Positions 35,112-45,844 of a DNA stretch of 64,000 nucleotides are shown here, in pieces. The notes beneath the pieces are model-generated. The model searched no databases and was not told where the DNA came from. It worked only from the letters and a program-made list of their open reading frames with translations. Source of the DNA: Trichobilharzia regenti (taxonomy: Eukaryota > Platyhelminthes > Trematoda > Strigeidida > Schistosomatidae); NCBI GenBank assembly GCA_944472135.2, contig OX235270.1:73355168-73419167 (forward strand), written 5' to 3'. Position 1 is the stretch's first letter. Each line of letters opens with the position of its first letter. Position numbers and translations under genes: made by a program.

Positions 35112-35116
35112 ACTTG

Positions 35117-35814
35117 GTCATGTTGATCGCCAGAAATGCTTTTCATTCCTTAGAAGCTAATATTGTTATTATTACTATTATTATTACAATCAATATTTCT
35201 TGGTGAGTAAAAACCTTATTTTATTATAAATTACCCAAATATACTTTCGACTATTCTCTGTGCTAATTTGTTTTATCTGTTCGTCTTCTTTTTGAATATT
35301 TTGTGGTAAAAAAAACAAACGATAAATAGAAATTGTAAATATCCCTTCTTGTTGTATGTAATTCATGTGCATTGATATTCTATGTGTTATAATGTGCTTT
35401 CCAATTTGAAAGTTGGAATAATCTCATGGTGTAGTTGACATTCGAAGGTGATGAATACTGCTACAGGTATGCAGCTGATGTGTGTTGTTCAACTTTTAGG
35501 TGGACGGCAACATACATGGTAAGATGATGATGTAAATAATTGTCTGTTATTCTTTTCCTAAGGTGGATGGCAATGCACAGAAGTCGACATAACCTATGAC
35601 ATATGTAAAAATTATATTTGTAAAATCTCAGCGAAATTGAAATATAAGTAATTTCAACGTTTCTTGCGTTCAGCAACTGACCTGAACTTCTTCAGGGAAA
35701 TTAATATAACAAATGTATGTATATCAAAGATATCATTTGTCTTTAAAAGCTTTGTCGAATCACACGGGACCTGAAGCAATCATCAAAGTATAACAAAAAA
35801 GTTTTTGAATGCCT
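35117..35814. other. AT-rich sequence after Gypsy B
   Basis: Possible continuation of the gene 1 3' UTR. A PLE-like 3' end (minus-strand AAGAAACGTTGAAATTAC) is seen near 35640-35700. No coding signal. Confidence 0.4.
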
Positions 35815-37640
35815 GACGTTTTCAACGTAGAACTTTGCACAAAGTACAGTAGTTCGAGTGGCCACTGTCTCATTGTGTAGCATACAAAGCAAGAGTAGAG
35901 AGGCCCAAAAGATAGATGATAAACACTGGTGTGAGTGAGGGAAAAAGAACAATTATATGGAAGAATGATAGAGTTTTGTTGGATGTGATATATCACAAGG
36001 AGTGAATTCATCTGCGCTGTCATTGAGAACGATTTTGAACCATATTAGGAATTCTCTCCAACCATTGGTTTTTACCATCCTGAGGACCCCTCCAACCAAG
36101 CATTCTCCGCGGCCATACGTGTCTAGCTTAAACTAACCAACACTTAAACTGTTGTAGATTTGATTGACTACCTCTAGCTGTTTCTTTTCAAACCTGATCC
36201 ACCCTATGTTAGCTAGCCTTGTCCATCGAGGAAGGCGACGACTAGGTATGCACGCGTGACACATGCCCTAACCGTCTCAATCGGTGTGACTTCACAACCT
36301 CGTGGATTGATTTTCTTTCCTTACCTAGCACTCGACCGAAGCCGAGCCTAAATATTACTCATCCTATTATACCGCCTAATACGGCAGATATAACGCAGAC
36401 ACCTATGGTTAAAGACAGCTAGCCAGCCTTTTCATGTCTTCCTCTTTCAATGGCTAAGTCTTACAGCCAGCCATCAAGGAGGACTCGACAAACTGCCAGG
36501 TATTATGTACGTCTTCTGATCGATTATCAGTGGGATATCACGTCCACGCCACACGAACCTTTTGTGTCCGTACTAAGATTTCGACAGCGATCAACTCCTT
36601 GGCGTTGGCTGATGCAACTTCCCAAATAAGTGAAGTGGTCAACGTGCTCTACCGCTTGACTGCCTATTTCTAAGCTAGGAGTCAGTGTAGTCCAGTCCTG
36701 TAGCATTATCTTACTTTTGGTGGGAGCGAATAGCATTCCAAAGACTCGTCGATTGCTGCTCAAGGTGTTCAGAAGGCTCTGCTCTATTTTGTTAGCGTCC
36801 TCACCTAAAACGATTGTATTATCTGCGTATTCTAAGTCAATGAGATTATTTCCTGTTAAAAAGTTAATCGGTGAATGTCGCGGAAGTGAGTTAGGGTTAA
36901 GTTCATTAGTAAATCTTTGATGAAACGGGAATAGTGGGCATCCGTGCCGGACACCACTAGTTGCCACCACTTCAGATTACAACTCTCCGTAGCATCTCAC
37001 TTGGCTGACTTCATGAGTTCGAGTTTAGTGCCTTGATCAGTGCCACACATTTTCTCGGCATTCACTTCACAGCCAAATATTTTCATACTACCTCTCGGTC
37101 GACGGAATCGAATTCCGTTTTGAGGTAAAGAAATATGGCGGTTGTTGGATACTGGTGGATATAACTATGTTCCACAATCTGTCGAAGGGTGAAGATATGG
37201 TCGATACACGCTCTTCCTGGTCTGAAGTCTGGCTAATTTTCTCGTTTTTCTCTCCCGAAAACTACTTAATGTACGCATTATTATTGAGTCTAGAACCTTA
37301 GATACCACATTAGTCAAGCTAGTCCCCATGTGACTATCACAGGAAGACTTGTTTTTTTCCTTGTATATCGGGATAATCAATGACTTACACCAACCCGACA
37401 GGACTTCGTCTGATTCCCAGACTCTGCTTATTACCTTAGTTAATGCAGACAGAAAACTGTCTCCGCTGTCCTTAAACACCTCTGGAGCCATTCCACCAGG
37501 TCTCGTTGCTTTGTCTCGTTTCAGACTAGTGACAGCCTCATTGACCTCAGTTGGGGACGGAGGACCTCTGTTTATATCCCATTCAGGGAGGTGTTGGATT
37601 TTGGGTAAGCTGAGCATGACTGTAGGTCAATTAAATTACT
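35815..37640 (-). mobile_element. RTE-type LINE (group 2), RT and 3' end
   Basis: From right to left on the minus strand: PEWDINRGPPSPTEVNEAV, SGWCKSLIIPIYKEKNKSS, an interrupted motif A region (about 37100), SGVRHGCPLFPF, motif C LEYADNTIVLGEDANK, VDHFTYLGSCIS, a degenerate C terminus and the conserved 3' UTR ending near 35820. Several frameshifts. The order is complete from the start of RT to the 3' end, but no endonuclease is seen. Confidence 0.85.
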
Positions 37641-37799
37641 CTCTGAGGGTATGCAATAGTGTTTGTGTGTGTGAATGGGAAAGCAATTGTAAATCATTTG
37701 TTAGCCTCTAAATAAGAAGGTATAGACAATCGGGAATTGTAACTAAGTATGACTGATTAATGATACATGTCCCTTTTTATTTACTACTCATGACTTGCC

Positions 37800-38530
37800 A
37801 CACAACAGCTAACATCAAACCCTCAAACCTTTGGGGTACGACCATAAATGTAGGGCTTCTTCAGTCACTCTTTATACGAAGCAAAACCTTTGTCCTATCA
37901 GAATCGATCTTGTGTCCCGTTTCCGTCTAATTCCTTGCAATCGCCGATCTGTGGTTTTTAGATTTTTCAGGTCTACACAGATCTTCGGAACCACTTTTTG
38001 GCATCGTTTATGCTCCTTCACTCTTACATTTACGTGTCTGGAAGTTTCTCCTGAATATACAGCGCCACATTGCTGACAGTTGGTCTGGTACACAATTTTG
38101 TTGGTTTTCTTCTACTTTATCCTTAATCTTCATCCGTGTTGAGTGTAAGGTGGCTTATGCTAAGATTCTTGAGGAGTCACTTTATTTCACCTGATGTTTC
38201 TTTGCGTTAAGGAATCGCCACTGCACTAACCGAGGTCTCAACAAGAGGTTTCGATTCATTCTTATCCTCACTCATAAAACATCTTTTTATAAAGGCTTTG
38301 ATTCAAGAGTAGACTGAACCAATTTTAGTTCCCTGTTGATCTCCTCCACCTTAGTAACTACACGTTTGGCTCTGTTAATCAGATTCTTGGCCACAGTTCG
38401 ATGGTAAAGCGATGTATTGAGGTGTAGTTTAGGTATCTTTCCGAATGTGTTGACTTTCTGAAGATGTTTACTGTAAGGTTGCCATCTAGTTGTCTTTCTA
38501 ATAAATAATCCAGGGAAGCCAAATCATTTA
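37800..38530 (-). mobile_element. Penelope-like element (third lineage)
   Basis: Minus-strand reading: ASLDYLLERQLDGNL, RKSTHSERYLNYTS (end of RT), then after several frame breaks the GIY-YIG part YQTNCQQCGAVYSGETSRHV and RVKEHKRCQKVVPK. In the second motif Tyr-Ser-Gly replaces Tyr-Ile-Gly. Same lineage as 28340-29175. Confidence 0.8.
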
Positions 38531-39849
38531 CGTGGAATTCACAATGGCGAGAAATGGGGACTCAGTACGTGGATTTATATCATAGTGAATTCAGTGAAGT
38601 AGTGGTGTGCTGCGTCAAGGTAAAAGAGAATTCAGGGATTTTGAGTGATCGATAAAAAATCTTTCATGAAGTCGTTGGTTCAATGTATGAATTCATCACA
38701 AGCTGAATCGATCCTCATCTCTTGTTACAACTTTATATAGACTGATATAAAGATAGACCATGTGATCTAGGTTGAGGTTGAGAGTGATGAAGTATGTGAA
38801 CCGGTCAACATTATCTACTATCTTCGTGAGGTCGGCTTTTGTCGCTGTAGTGCCAAACGTTTGAACGTCGACAGGACTTTTTATTATACTCATAGAATAC
38901 TTAGCTCTTTCTTTCCCATTTCGACCTGAAGGACGAGTAACTGAGGGCACATGAGATTTTCCGATTCTCCGAGATGTGCGTGAATGCTTATTGTTTAGAA
39001 CTGAAGGAAAAGACGTAAATAGTAACCGATCAACTGTTTGGGGTGGGGGTGAATCACGTTATTGATCAGAATAATTCCAGGTACGATCATATAAGTAAGC
39101 GTAAGGCGTGGTTGTCTGTCCAGCATTTGGTTTGAGTGTCGTATTCAATTTGAAGAGTATAGAAGTGGAACAAAAGCGCTGTTGATTTTATCTGTAGATG
39201 TTTCCACTTGAAGATAAATAACCGCTTATATTTAAACATTCAATCCTGCCACGAGATAATTACTAGCCGACGAAGTGTTGTAGACCGTATGATGATATCA
39301 TAGTGGATGTATATCCATATCTATACGGGACTAAAGTCTCAGAAGTCAAGGTTTTTAAATTGTATGAAGTGATGGTATGCATCACTGATGAATTCTCGGA
39401 ATGTCATCCAATAAGTAATATATTGTATCTCTGTGTAATACACAATTAAATAAACGAAGATGGTATTATGCTCTACTGTACTGTGCCAGAGAGTGTTATG
39501 CTCTTGTACACGCTTTCTTCATATGAGACTTTATTTCTGAATAAGAACATAGAGAAGAAAGTAAGATGACAGCGAGGTGATAAGTGTCTGCATACTTTGT
39601 GTTTCTGGCTACGTGTTAGGCCTACCATTCAGATGAAATACCAACGAATGCTCGAAAGGGTCAGGCAAACAGTTTCCAAAGTGGGAAGGATCACATATGG
39701 TCACTTTGAGAGGTTACGCAGACACAATCGCAATGGCAAACGAAGAGAAACAGGTGAACATCAGCGAGTTCTGCGATTCCAGACAGCAAGACGAACGAAC
39801 AAAGCGCTCAGAACCAACTTCAGTTGGAAGTCTTTGACGGGGGGATGAG
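38531..39849. other. Unassigned 1.3-kb stretch
   Basis: No domain recognised. Two modest open frames, 38950-38696 (-) and 39597-39848 (+), show no family resemblance; the second is Arg-rich (YGHFERLRRHNRNGKRRE). Neither is supported as a gene. Confidence 0.4.
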
Positions 39850-40186
39850 TGTGGTGAGAACAGGCTGCTAGCCAAATTGCCAGACAATTATTTACGTCAA
39901 TGTGTATGACCCAAATATTGGTGGTGAGAAAAATATGAACAAAGACTGATTCAACAACCAGTTACAGCAGACTTTGTGTAGGCAGATACAGTTAACATAT
40001 AGGTGACTTGACATTCAAGAAACAGTCACGAAGAGATGCAAGGTCAACTTTCTGTGAGAAACAACCAATCAGAAGAGTATATTTGTTTGCTCGAATAAGC
40101 TATAATGATGTACATGAAAATATATAAATACGTGTTGATTCGCTTAATAACGATCTGTTGCCTGGCCCTTGTCTTCTGTTGTTGCA
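39850..40186 (+). repeat. Solo LTR, 4-bp-duplication family, copy 3
   Basis: Starts TGTGGTGAGAACAG and ends TCTGTTGTTGCA, same orientation as copy 1. The flanks (TGAG and TTTG) do not match, so its insertion duplication has decayed or one edge was rearranged. Confidence 0.7.
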
Positions 40187-40489
40187 TTTGTAATAGAGCA
40201 TGGAATTTTCAGTATTTGTCAAAATATTGTATCCAATTTACTCGAAATGTAAGTAAAATTAGCCACAGAAACTTTTCCACACTTACAGTAAGAATAATGT
40301 CGAAAATATGGCTATTATAAAGTGAGAATAAGAATAACTGTTGGTTTGTTTCAAACAGTATTGCCGACATAGTTTGTAAAATTTTAGCATGTTATAGAGT
40401 ATTGAATCTAATGTTCTGTTGATATAGCTTGGTGAGAGGTAAAACAAAAAATGACAGTTATTACACAGCTTAAAAGGTATTATCCCATT

Positions 40490-41440
40490 GTGGGTAAAAT
40501 GTCCCATTAGAAATTCATAAGACAAAAAAGAAACTAAATGGCACTCAATTTGAGAATAATGAAACAATGGTTAGTTTTGTTATAACTAGTCTTTATAGTA
40601 ATATACCACTCAATATGGCCTTAGAAACAGTTAAAAGAGAGCTAACTGCAGATCCTGAACTTACTCATATTGTAACAACAGAAAACGAGACATGGAAGCC
40701 AAAGTATGTTTTTCATCAATCAAACTGCTGTTTATATATCTACAGTTTATATTCGTCTTCGTTATTATAATAATGTATAATAATAATAATAATAATGACA
40801 ACACCAACAATAAGGAATCTAAATCATCAGTAGTAATTCCATACAAGGAAGGAACCTCGGAAACCAGCTTACGCAGAATTCTTAACAAGGAAGGAATAAA
40901 AGTGGATGGCATGCAAACCCACAAACTAAATTAGCAACAAACTTTATCGGTTAAAGGATCAATCCTGTGGAGCCTTTAAAGCAAAAGAATTAAGTTTATC
41001 TAATACCCTGCAATGAATGTCAGGTCAAACTAGTAGAACAGGCGCAGTCAGACTAGCCGAACATAACCTAGCAAAATCTAAATTATTTGACCCGAACAAG
41101 ATAAGAAATCTGGAGAATAGTTCAGCTATAGCACTTGCTACATACAATTACACACAACCATACAATCTAGTGATGGTATAAGATGACAGTTTTAAAACCT
41201 AATGTCACAGGGTGGAGGGAAAGATTGATAACAGAAGCTTTGTTTATCGAATCAACTGCAAATACATGTAATAGGAATGATTCAACACCTGTCCCAGATA
41301 TCTGGGAAATTCTACTACCACAATGACGACAAATAGGAGAGGACAAAGAAAATTATAAAATACAAGTTTCAAAGCCGTGGGATTACAATTGATATGATTA
41401 TGAACAATAAATTTTGTTGGAAACGTCATTTAGTAAATAA
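40490..41440 (+). mobile_element. Penelope-like element (fourth lineage), deleted copy
   Basis: The RT start (VSFVITSLYSNIPLNMALE, then VKRELTADPEL) passes after about 100 bases directly into the region before GIY-YIG (SSVVIPYKEGTSETSLRRI), so most of RT is deleted. GIY-YIG pieces and the C-terminal block (STANTCNRNDSTPVPDIW) follow to about 41330, then the 3' non-coding end with GGAAACGTCATTTAG. Matches the minus-strand end at 60055-60470. Confidence 0.82.
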
Positions 41441-41699
41441 TACTGTTTCACTCTGTGTGTGATACATTTAATAAACAAACTAATATGGAATTATATTCGT
41501 TAAACAATCACTGAGCGTGTGATTTCGGTTTACATCAAACGACACGAAATAGAATGTTGAAATATACATAGTATTCTGTTAACAATGCAGTAGTGAACTG
41601 TGGGAATATGTGAGAATAACATTCCATTGGCACACATTGTGTGCATCCCACCACAAGCGGACGAAGCTGCCCATTGAAAAAATTATGTTAGGAATTCAG
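41441..41699. other. Unassigned sequence between PLE copies
   Basis: AT-rich, no domain recognised; may be 5' or 3' non-coding DNA of the neighbouring PLEs. Confidence 0.4.
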
Positions 41700-41815
41700 T
41701 TATGCCTCACATCAACTATCTCTAAATTCTAAGGCAAAATATATAGACAAACTGAAGGTGTAGCAATGGGATCACCAATATCCCCTATAGTAGCAGATAT
41801 CTTTATGGACAGTAA
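41700..41815 (+). mobile_element. Penelope-like element, RT segment (left of insertion)
   Basis: Encodes RQTEGVAMGSPISPIVADIF, the PLE RT block just before motif C. It is cut at about 41815 by an RTE 3' end and continues at 42126. Confidence 0.82.
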
Positions 41816-42125
41816 AACTGAATAAGGTAGGGAGATGAAGACTTCCGGGTTGGGGCCCTCGGGACTGGCTCTAAGAATCAATGGCTGGAGACAATAGGTG
41901 ACATGGCTCAAAATCGTTGTCAATGGCCAGCGCAGATGTATTCAGTCTCTGTAATCTTTCATATTCCTTTCCACCATTAGCCATTCTGTTTCACTCTTAT
42001 ACTTGTCAGACTGTATTGATTCTCTTCACTCATCTTCTTGACTACCTCTGTGTGCTATTTGGAACGTGGCAACTCGAACAGCTGCACTTCGGTGCCAAGT
42101 TCTATGTTGAATCCAGACAGACAAC
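41816..42125 (+). mobile_element. RTE-type LINE (group 2), 3' end inside a PLE
   Basis: A 310-bp, strongly 5'-truncated copy: CTTCCGGGTTGGGGCCCTCG, GACATGGCTCAAAATCGTTG, then the 3' UTR ending GTTGAATCCAGACAGACAAC, an AGAC-type tail. Nearly the same sequence lies inverted at 45845-46140. Confidence 0.85.
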
Positions 42126-42960
42126 AGCTGGGAAAAAATATTGCTCTAAATACATTTAATCCTACTCCAACAATATGGTGGAGATGTGTGGATGACACTT
42201 TCACAGTGTTAAAAACAGAACATATCTCTGGCATCTTGACATATATATAAACTCACTAGTGAAGGGAATGAAATTCGCATTTGAAGCGGAAAATGAACAA
42301 GGCGAATTAGCTATATTAGATTGCAAAATAAAACGAATAGAAGAAGGCAAACTGCACACTAGTGTTTATTAAAAACCAACGCATTCTAATAGATCAAAAG
42401 CCAAATAAAAATAATGGTGGAACTAATAATGATAAAATAACTATGAGAGAATATAAGTCATCTATAGTTTTACCACATACGGAAGAGGCATCTGAGACAC
42501 TAAGTAGGATTCTCGATAAAACAGGAATCAGGGTGGCATTCAAACGCACAAACTCACTCAGGGACAAGCTTTGTAGGTTAAAGGACTCAGTTGACCCAAT
42601 TAGACAAAATAATTGAATTTCCGAAAATACTTTGCAATGACTGCAAATTAAGCCAGCTACATAGGTCAAACTAGTAGGTCAGGGGTAGTGAGTTTGTCAG
42701 AATGTAAGAATTTAGCTAAGGTTAAAATGACTGACCCCACGAAGACAAGTAATTTGAAAAAGCTCAGTGATTGCACTACATACATTAACACACAATAGGG
42801 TGTGAGAGGGTCAAAATTCCACTAAGTAATATAGGTAGGTGGTTAATTACTGAATGCTTGTTCACCGAGTCTACACCTAACACATGCATTAGGAATGACT
42901 CATCACTCACACCGGAAATATGGAAAATACTGCTACCAATCAAGTGCAGAGTTGAAAAAT
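42126..42960 (+). mobile_element. Penelope-like element, RT end and GIY-YIG (right of insertion)
   Basis: Starts in frame with NIALNTFNPTP, then RT motif C as WWRCVDDTFTVL (Cys for Tyr in YVDD), FAFEAENEQGELAILDCKIK, SSIVLPHTEEASETLSRIL, GIY-YIG remnants and TRIRNDSSLTPEIWK-like end. Several frame breaks. Confidence 0.82.
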
Positions 42961-43194
42961 GACGGAATTATATAAACGAAGTTGGAAAGCTGTATGAGTA
43001 CCTTTGTATGTGATTGTGAACAATGAATTGTGCTCAAAACGTCATCATTAAATGTTACTGTTCAACACTGTGAGACTTTATCAAAGTAAATTTTACCCAC
43101 AATGGGATTACGCTCTACCACAGTGCACAAGTTCTATTCTTATATCAATCTTACAGGGTATTGTTGATTCCTCAGAAAGTTTTCCCTCTGATAT

Positions 43195-43430
43195 ATTATA
43201 TAAGGTGGTTGAGACTGTCTGGGATAACCCCGCCTTTTCCTTTATAGTTTGTTAATGATACCTATTCTTTATTCTTCTCCCTTATTCTTCACTGAGCTTC
43301 TCGGAAATGCGGTGATTTTCTTATATAGGACTCTGAAGGCTGCAAACAGAGTTAGTCGTATGCTTTTGACCCCAAAAGAAAAACTGATTGATGGTTTCGA
43401 CAACACAATAAGAACACGTAGTTTATCTGA
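43195..43430 (+). mobile_element. CR1-like LINE, RT C-terminal scrap
   Basis: Decayed frames with YSSPLFFTELLGN and LKAANRVSRM align by eye with YCSPLVFPGLLKK and LKVVSRTSG of the better copies. Confidence 0.6.
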
Positions 43431-43508
43431 AACGCCTAATAGGCGTTACGCAACTGTCAAACAAGGAGCTCTACCAATCCAACCAGTTCCTAATTAGTAT
43501 GTTCATAT

Positions 43509-44092
43509 TATAACCGCAGAAGACAAGGGCCAGGCAACATATCGTTAATTTAGGAAATCAACAGATATTTATAGATTTTCATGTACATTATTATAGATTA
43601 TTGTAAGCAAACAAACACGGTCTTCTGATTGTTGGTTTCTCACTGAACGTTAATCTTTCATCTCTTTGTGGCCGTTTATTGAGGTTCAGATTATCTATCT
43701 GCAAATTGTATCCGCCTACGCAAAGTCTGCTATGACTGGTTGTTGAGTCAGTCTTTGTTCTTATTTTTCTCACGACCAATATTGAGGACGTAAATTTTTA
43801 CATGTGTGTAGGTGGCATAGAGGTTAGGACGCTCGCCGATCATGCACATGGTCCGGAGTTCGACCCCCGGCCACAGACGCACTCATTTACCTCTCTAAGC
43901 CGGAAATAATGTCGGTAAAGTGGAAAGGTTGGGCATGAGGCTAGCAACCCCATCCTGTAAAATAAACACTGCTACAGAAACTTCAAGCCCCACTAGCTTG
44001 AAGCCCTATGTTCCACTGGGGAACGTGAAGGAAAAAATGTTTTGACGTAAATTACTGTCCACCAACTTGACTAGCTGCGAGCTCTCACCACA
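43509..44092 (-). repeat. Solo LTR copy 4, split by a SINE
   Basis: Starts TATAACCGCAGAAGAC (mutated TG) and ends CTCTCACCACA, with a 4-bp duplication ATAT (43505-43508 and 44093-44096). A 247-bp SINE insertion divides it; without SINE and its duplicated 10 bases the LTR is about 327 bp, the normal size. Confidence 0.82.
43797..44043 (+). repeat. tRNA-headed SINE, family 1, with 10-bp target duplication
   Basis: Full-length copy: tRNA-like head (GGTGGCATAGAGGTTAGGAC; box B-like GGAGTTCGACCCC), a body with GAAAGGTTGGGCATGAGGCT and the end TTCCACTGGGGAACGTGAAG plus a short A run. Flanked by GACGTAAATT at 43787-43796 and 44044-44053, the duplication expected from LINE-driven integration. Other copies: 59775-60012 (-), 54125-54345 (-), 50712-51270 (+, split). 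Confidence 0.9.
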
Positions 44093-44099
44093 ATATATC

Positions 44100-44580
44100 C
44101 TTGCCGTTTAGGGGTGATGTACAAAGTCTGGTCACTAAAGAAAGACTCAAGGCCGCAATTAATAGAACTTATTATGGAGCTAAACTTATCTTCATAGAGA
44201 GAACGAGAAGTATGCTGTCCTGCAAAAACCCTTACAGTATTCGAAAAATACTGTCACATCCCACTGCGTTTATCAATTTACATGTATGTGTGGAGACGCG
44301 TACATAGGGAGGAGCCATCGGTCTCTGAAGGTTGGGGCTACAGAACATATCCCAAAGTGGCTACAACATCAAATAAAATCGCCAGATACAGGTGATCCTG
44401 GAAATAGATTCAACATCATCTATAGCGAAACACATTAAAGGGACGGCTCATAAGGTTGGTTTCACCAATGCATTTAAGTCCATGTATCAAACAAGGTTGG
44501 GTCGCATACTTAAATTCGTCAGAGCCTTGTCCATAAAAAGACTGAAACCTGTCTTATGTGTCCAATAGTTATTTGTTATT
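44100..44580 (+). mobile_element. Penelope-like element (fifth lineage), GIY-YIG region
   Basis: Frames around 44290-44340 give a GDAYIGRSHRSLKVGATEH motif (YIG intact, split frames), followed by IAKHIKGTAHKVGFTNAFK and RLGRILKFVRALSIKRLKP. This is the C-terminal part of a PLE of another lineage. Confidence 0.75.
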
Positions 44581-45384
44581 ACTTTAAACCTGCCTTTGTA
44601 ATCCAATTTAGAACCAAAGATCAATTTACTTCATAATCACTTTCAACCCCTTCTTTGCTTTCTTTTTTTCTATTTTACCCACACCGTTGAGTCATCTCCC
44701 TACTCATTATTTGTGACCTTGATCTGTACACAATCTAACCTGTATTGTATTGATTCATGCCTTCTATAAAACTGTGTATGACAAGTACGTGTGTGTGTGT
44801 TTGTGATCAGAATATCCAAAATGTGTTCCGCAAATACCATTACACGTTTCAGATAAAATACTTCTTGTGTTGTCGAAATTCATAAAGCGAAGTAAGTGCT
44901 TTAAATGGTTGATTGTTGTCGGTAGGCATTTCAATTCTCGTAAGCAGTTGACTGAAGTCATCTTGTCGCATACTGGATGTCATATTTATTCGCAACCTTG
45001 TCTTTGCATATTATCACACATATTAATTTCATTTTCTATTAACTCCAGCTTTACTTATTTATTTGTGAAAGGAAATAAATTGTTTCAGTATGTGCCGTAC
45101 TGGAAATTCAACTCCGTATAATAATGATTTTCCAACTGATATCAATCCATGAACAACTCGTAAAAACAAAACTAATCCTTACAAACCAACTATAGAAAAT
45201 TAATCTGATGCTCGCTGGTGACTTGTTACAGGCCGGAGTTTCCTGGAATACCAGTGAGAAGTCTTTACCAGCGAAGTGCATCCAGTGGGGAGTGAGGACG
45301 GATTTCCCGCCGATGACATTGGTTGGTGTTCGCGTCAGATGTCACGAATTGGCATGGGTTAGAATTCATGGGCCATTGTATCGG
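44581..45384. other. Unassigned sequence
   Basis: A small (GT)n run lies near 44790. No domain recognised on either strand. Confidence 0.4.
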
Positions 45385-45475
45385 GTCCCAGTGGCTGAAT
45401 GGTATACAATATTGCCTTGTAACCGGAAGGTCCTGGGTTCGAACCCTGGCTGTGGGTGCGTACTGCCGATGATTC
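45385..45475 (+). repeat. tRNA-like SINE head, family 3
   Basis: Box A-like GTGGCTGAATGGTATACAAT and a perfect box B GGTTCGAACCC. The acceptor-like ends do not pair well and an AT-rich tail follows, so it looks like a tRNA-derived SINE and not a tRNA gene. A decayed relative is at 52025-52105. Confidence 0.6.
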
Positions 45476-45805
45476 CCAAACTATAATAATTATTATTATA
45501 ATGATTGTTGTTTGAGATAAGAAGATTACTGTTGTTTATATTTTTCTTATTATTATGTTTGTCAGTTGCTAGGCAAATTATTTGCTGATTACGAAATGCA
45601 ACAAACACTTTCGTTTAAATCTGATTTAATGTAAATCTAAACTTCTTAATAAAGCTCTCCTCGCCCTATGATTTAACGGAACACTAGACTCATATCTACA
45701 TGAATAAATGGAGGTGTTTCTTCAGTCTCTGCTTCCATCCTGTTGTATTAGATTTTCAGATCGTCACCTTTTAAATGTTTCCTATATATACACATAACAA
45801 GTCTT

Positions 45806-45807
<2 letters not shown>

Positions 45808-45843
<36 letters not shown>
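45808..45843. repeat. (GTCT)n microsatellite, 3' tail of an RTE
   Basis: Nine CTGT/GTCT units directly continuing the 3' end of the adjacent minus-strand RTE copy; on that strand it reads (AGAC)n. Confidence 0.92.

Positions 45844-45844
<1 letters not shown>

Noticed and set aside
38696..38950. 84-codon minus-strand frame as gene
   Set aside because: No family resemblance, no splice context and no codon pattern beyond chance.
39846..40190. 4-bp target duplication for solo LTR copy 3
   Set aside because: The flanking TGAG and TTTG do not match, so no duplication is claimed.
45385..45475. Functional tRNA gene
   Set aside because: Box B is perfect but the acceptor ends do not pair convincingly, and an AT-rich SINE-like tail follows.
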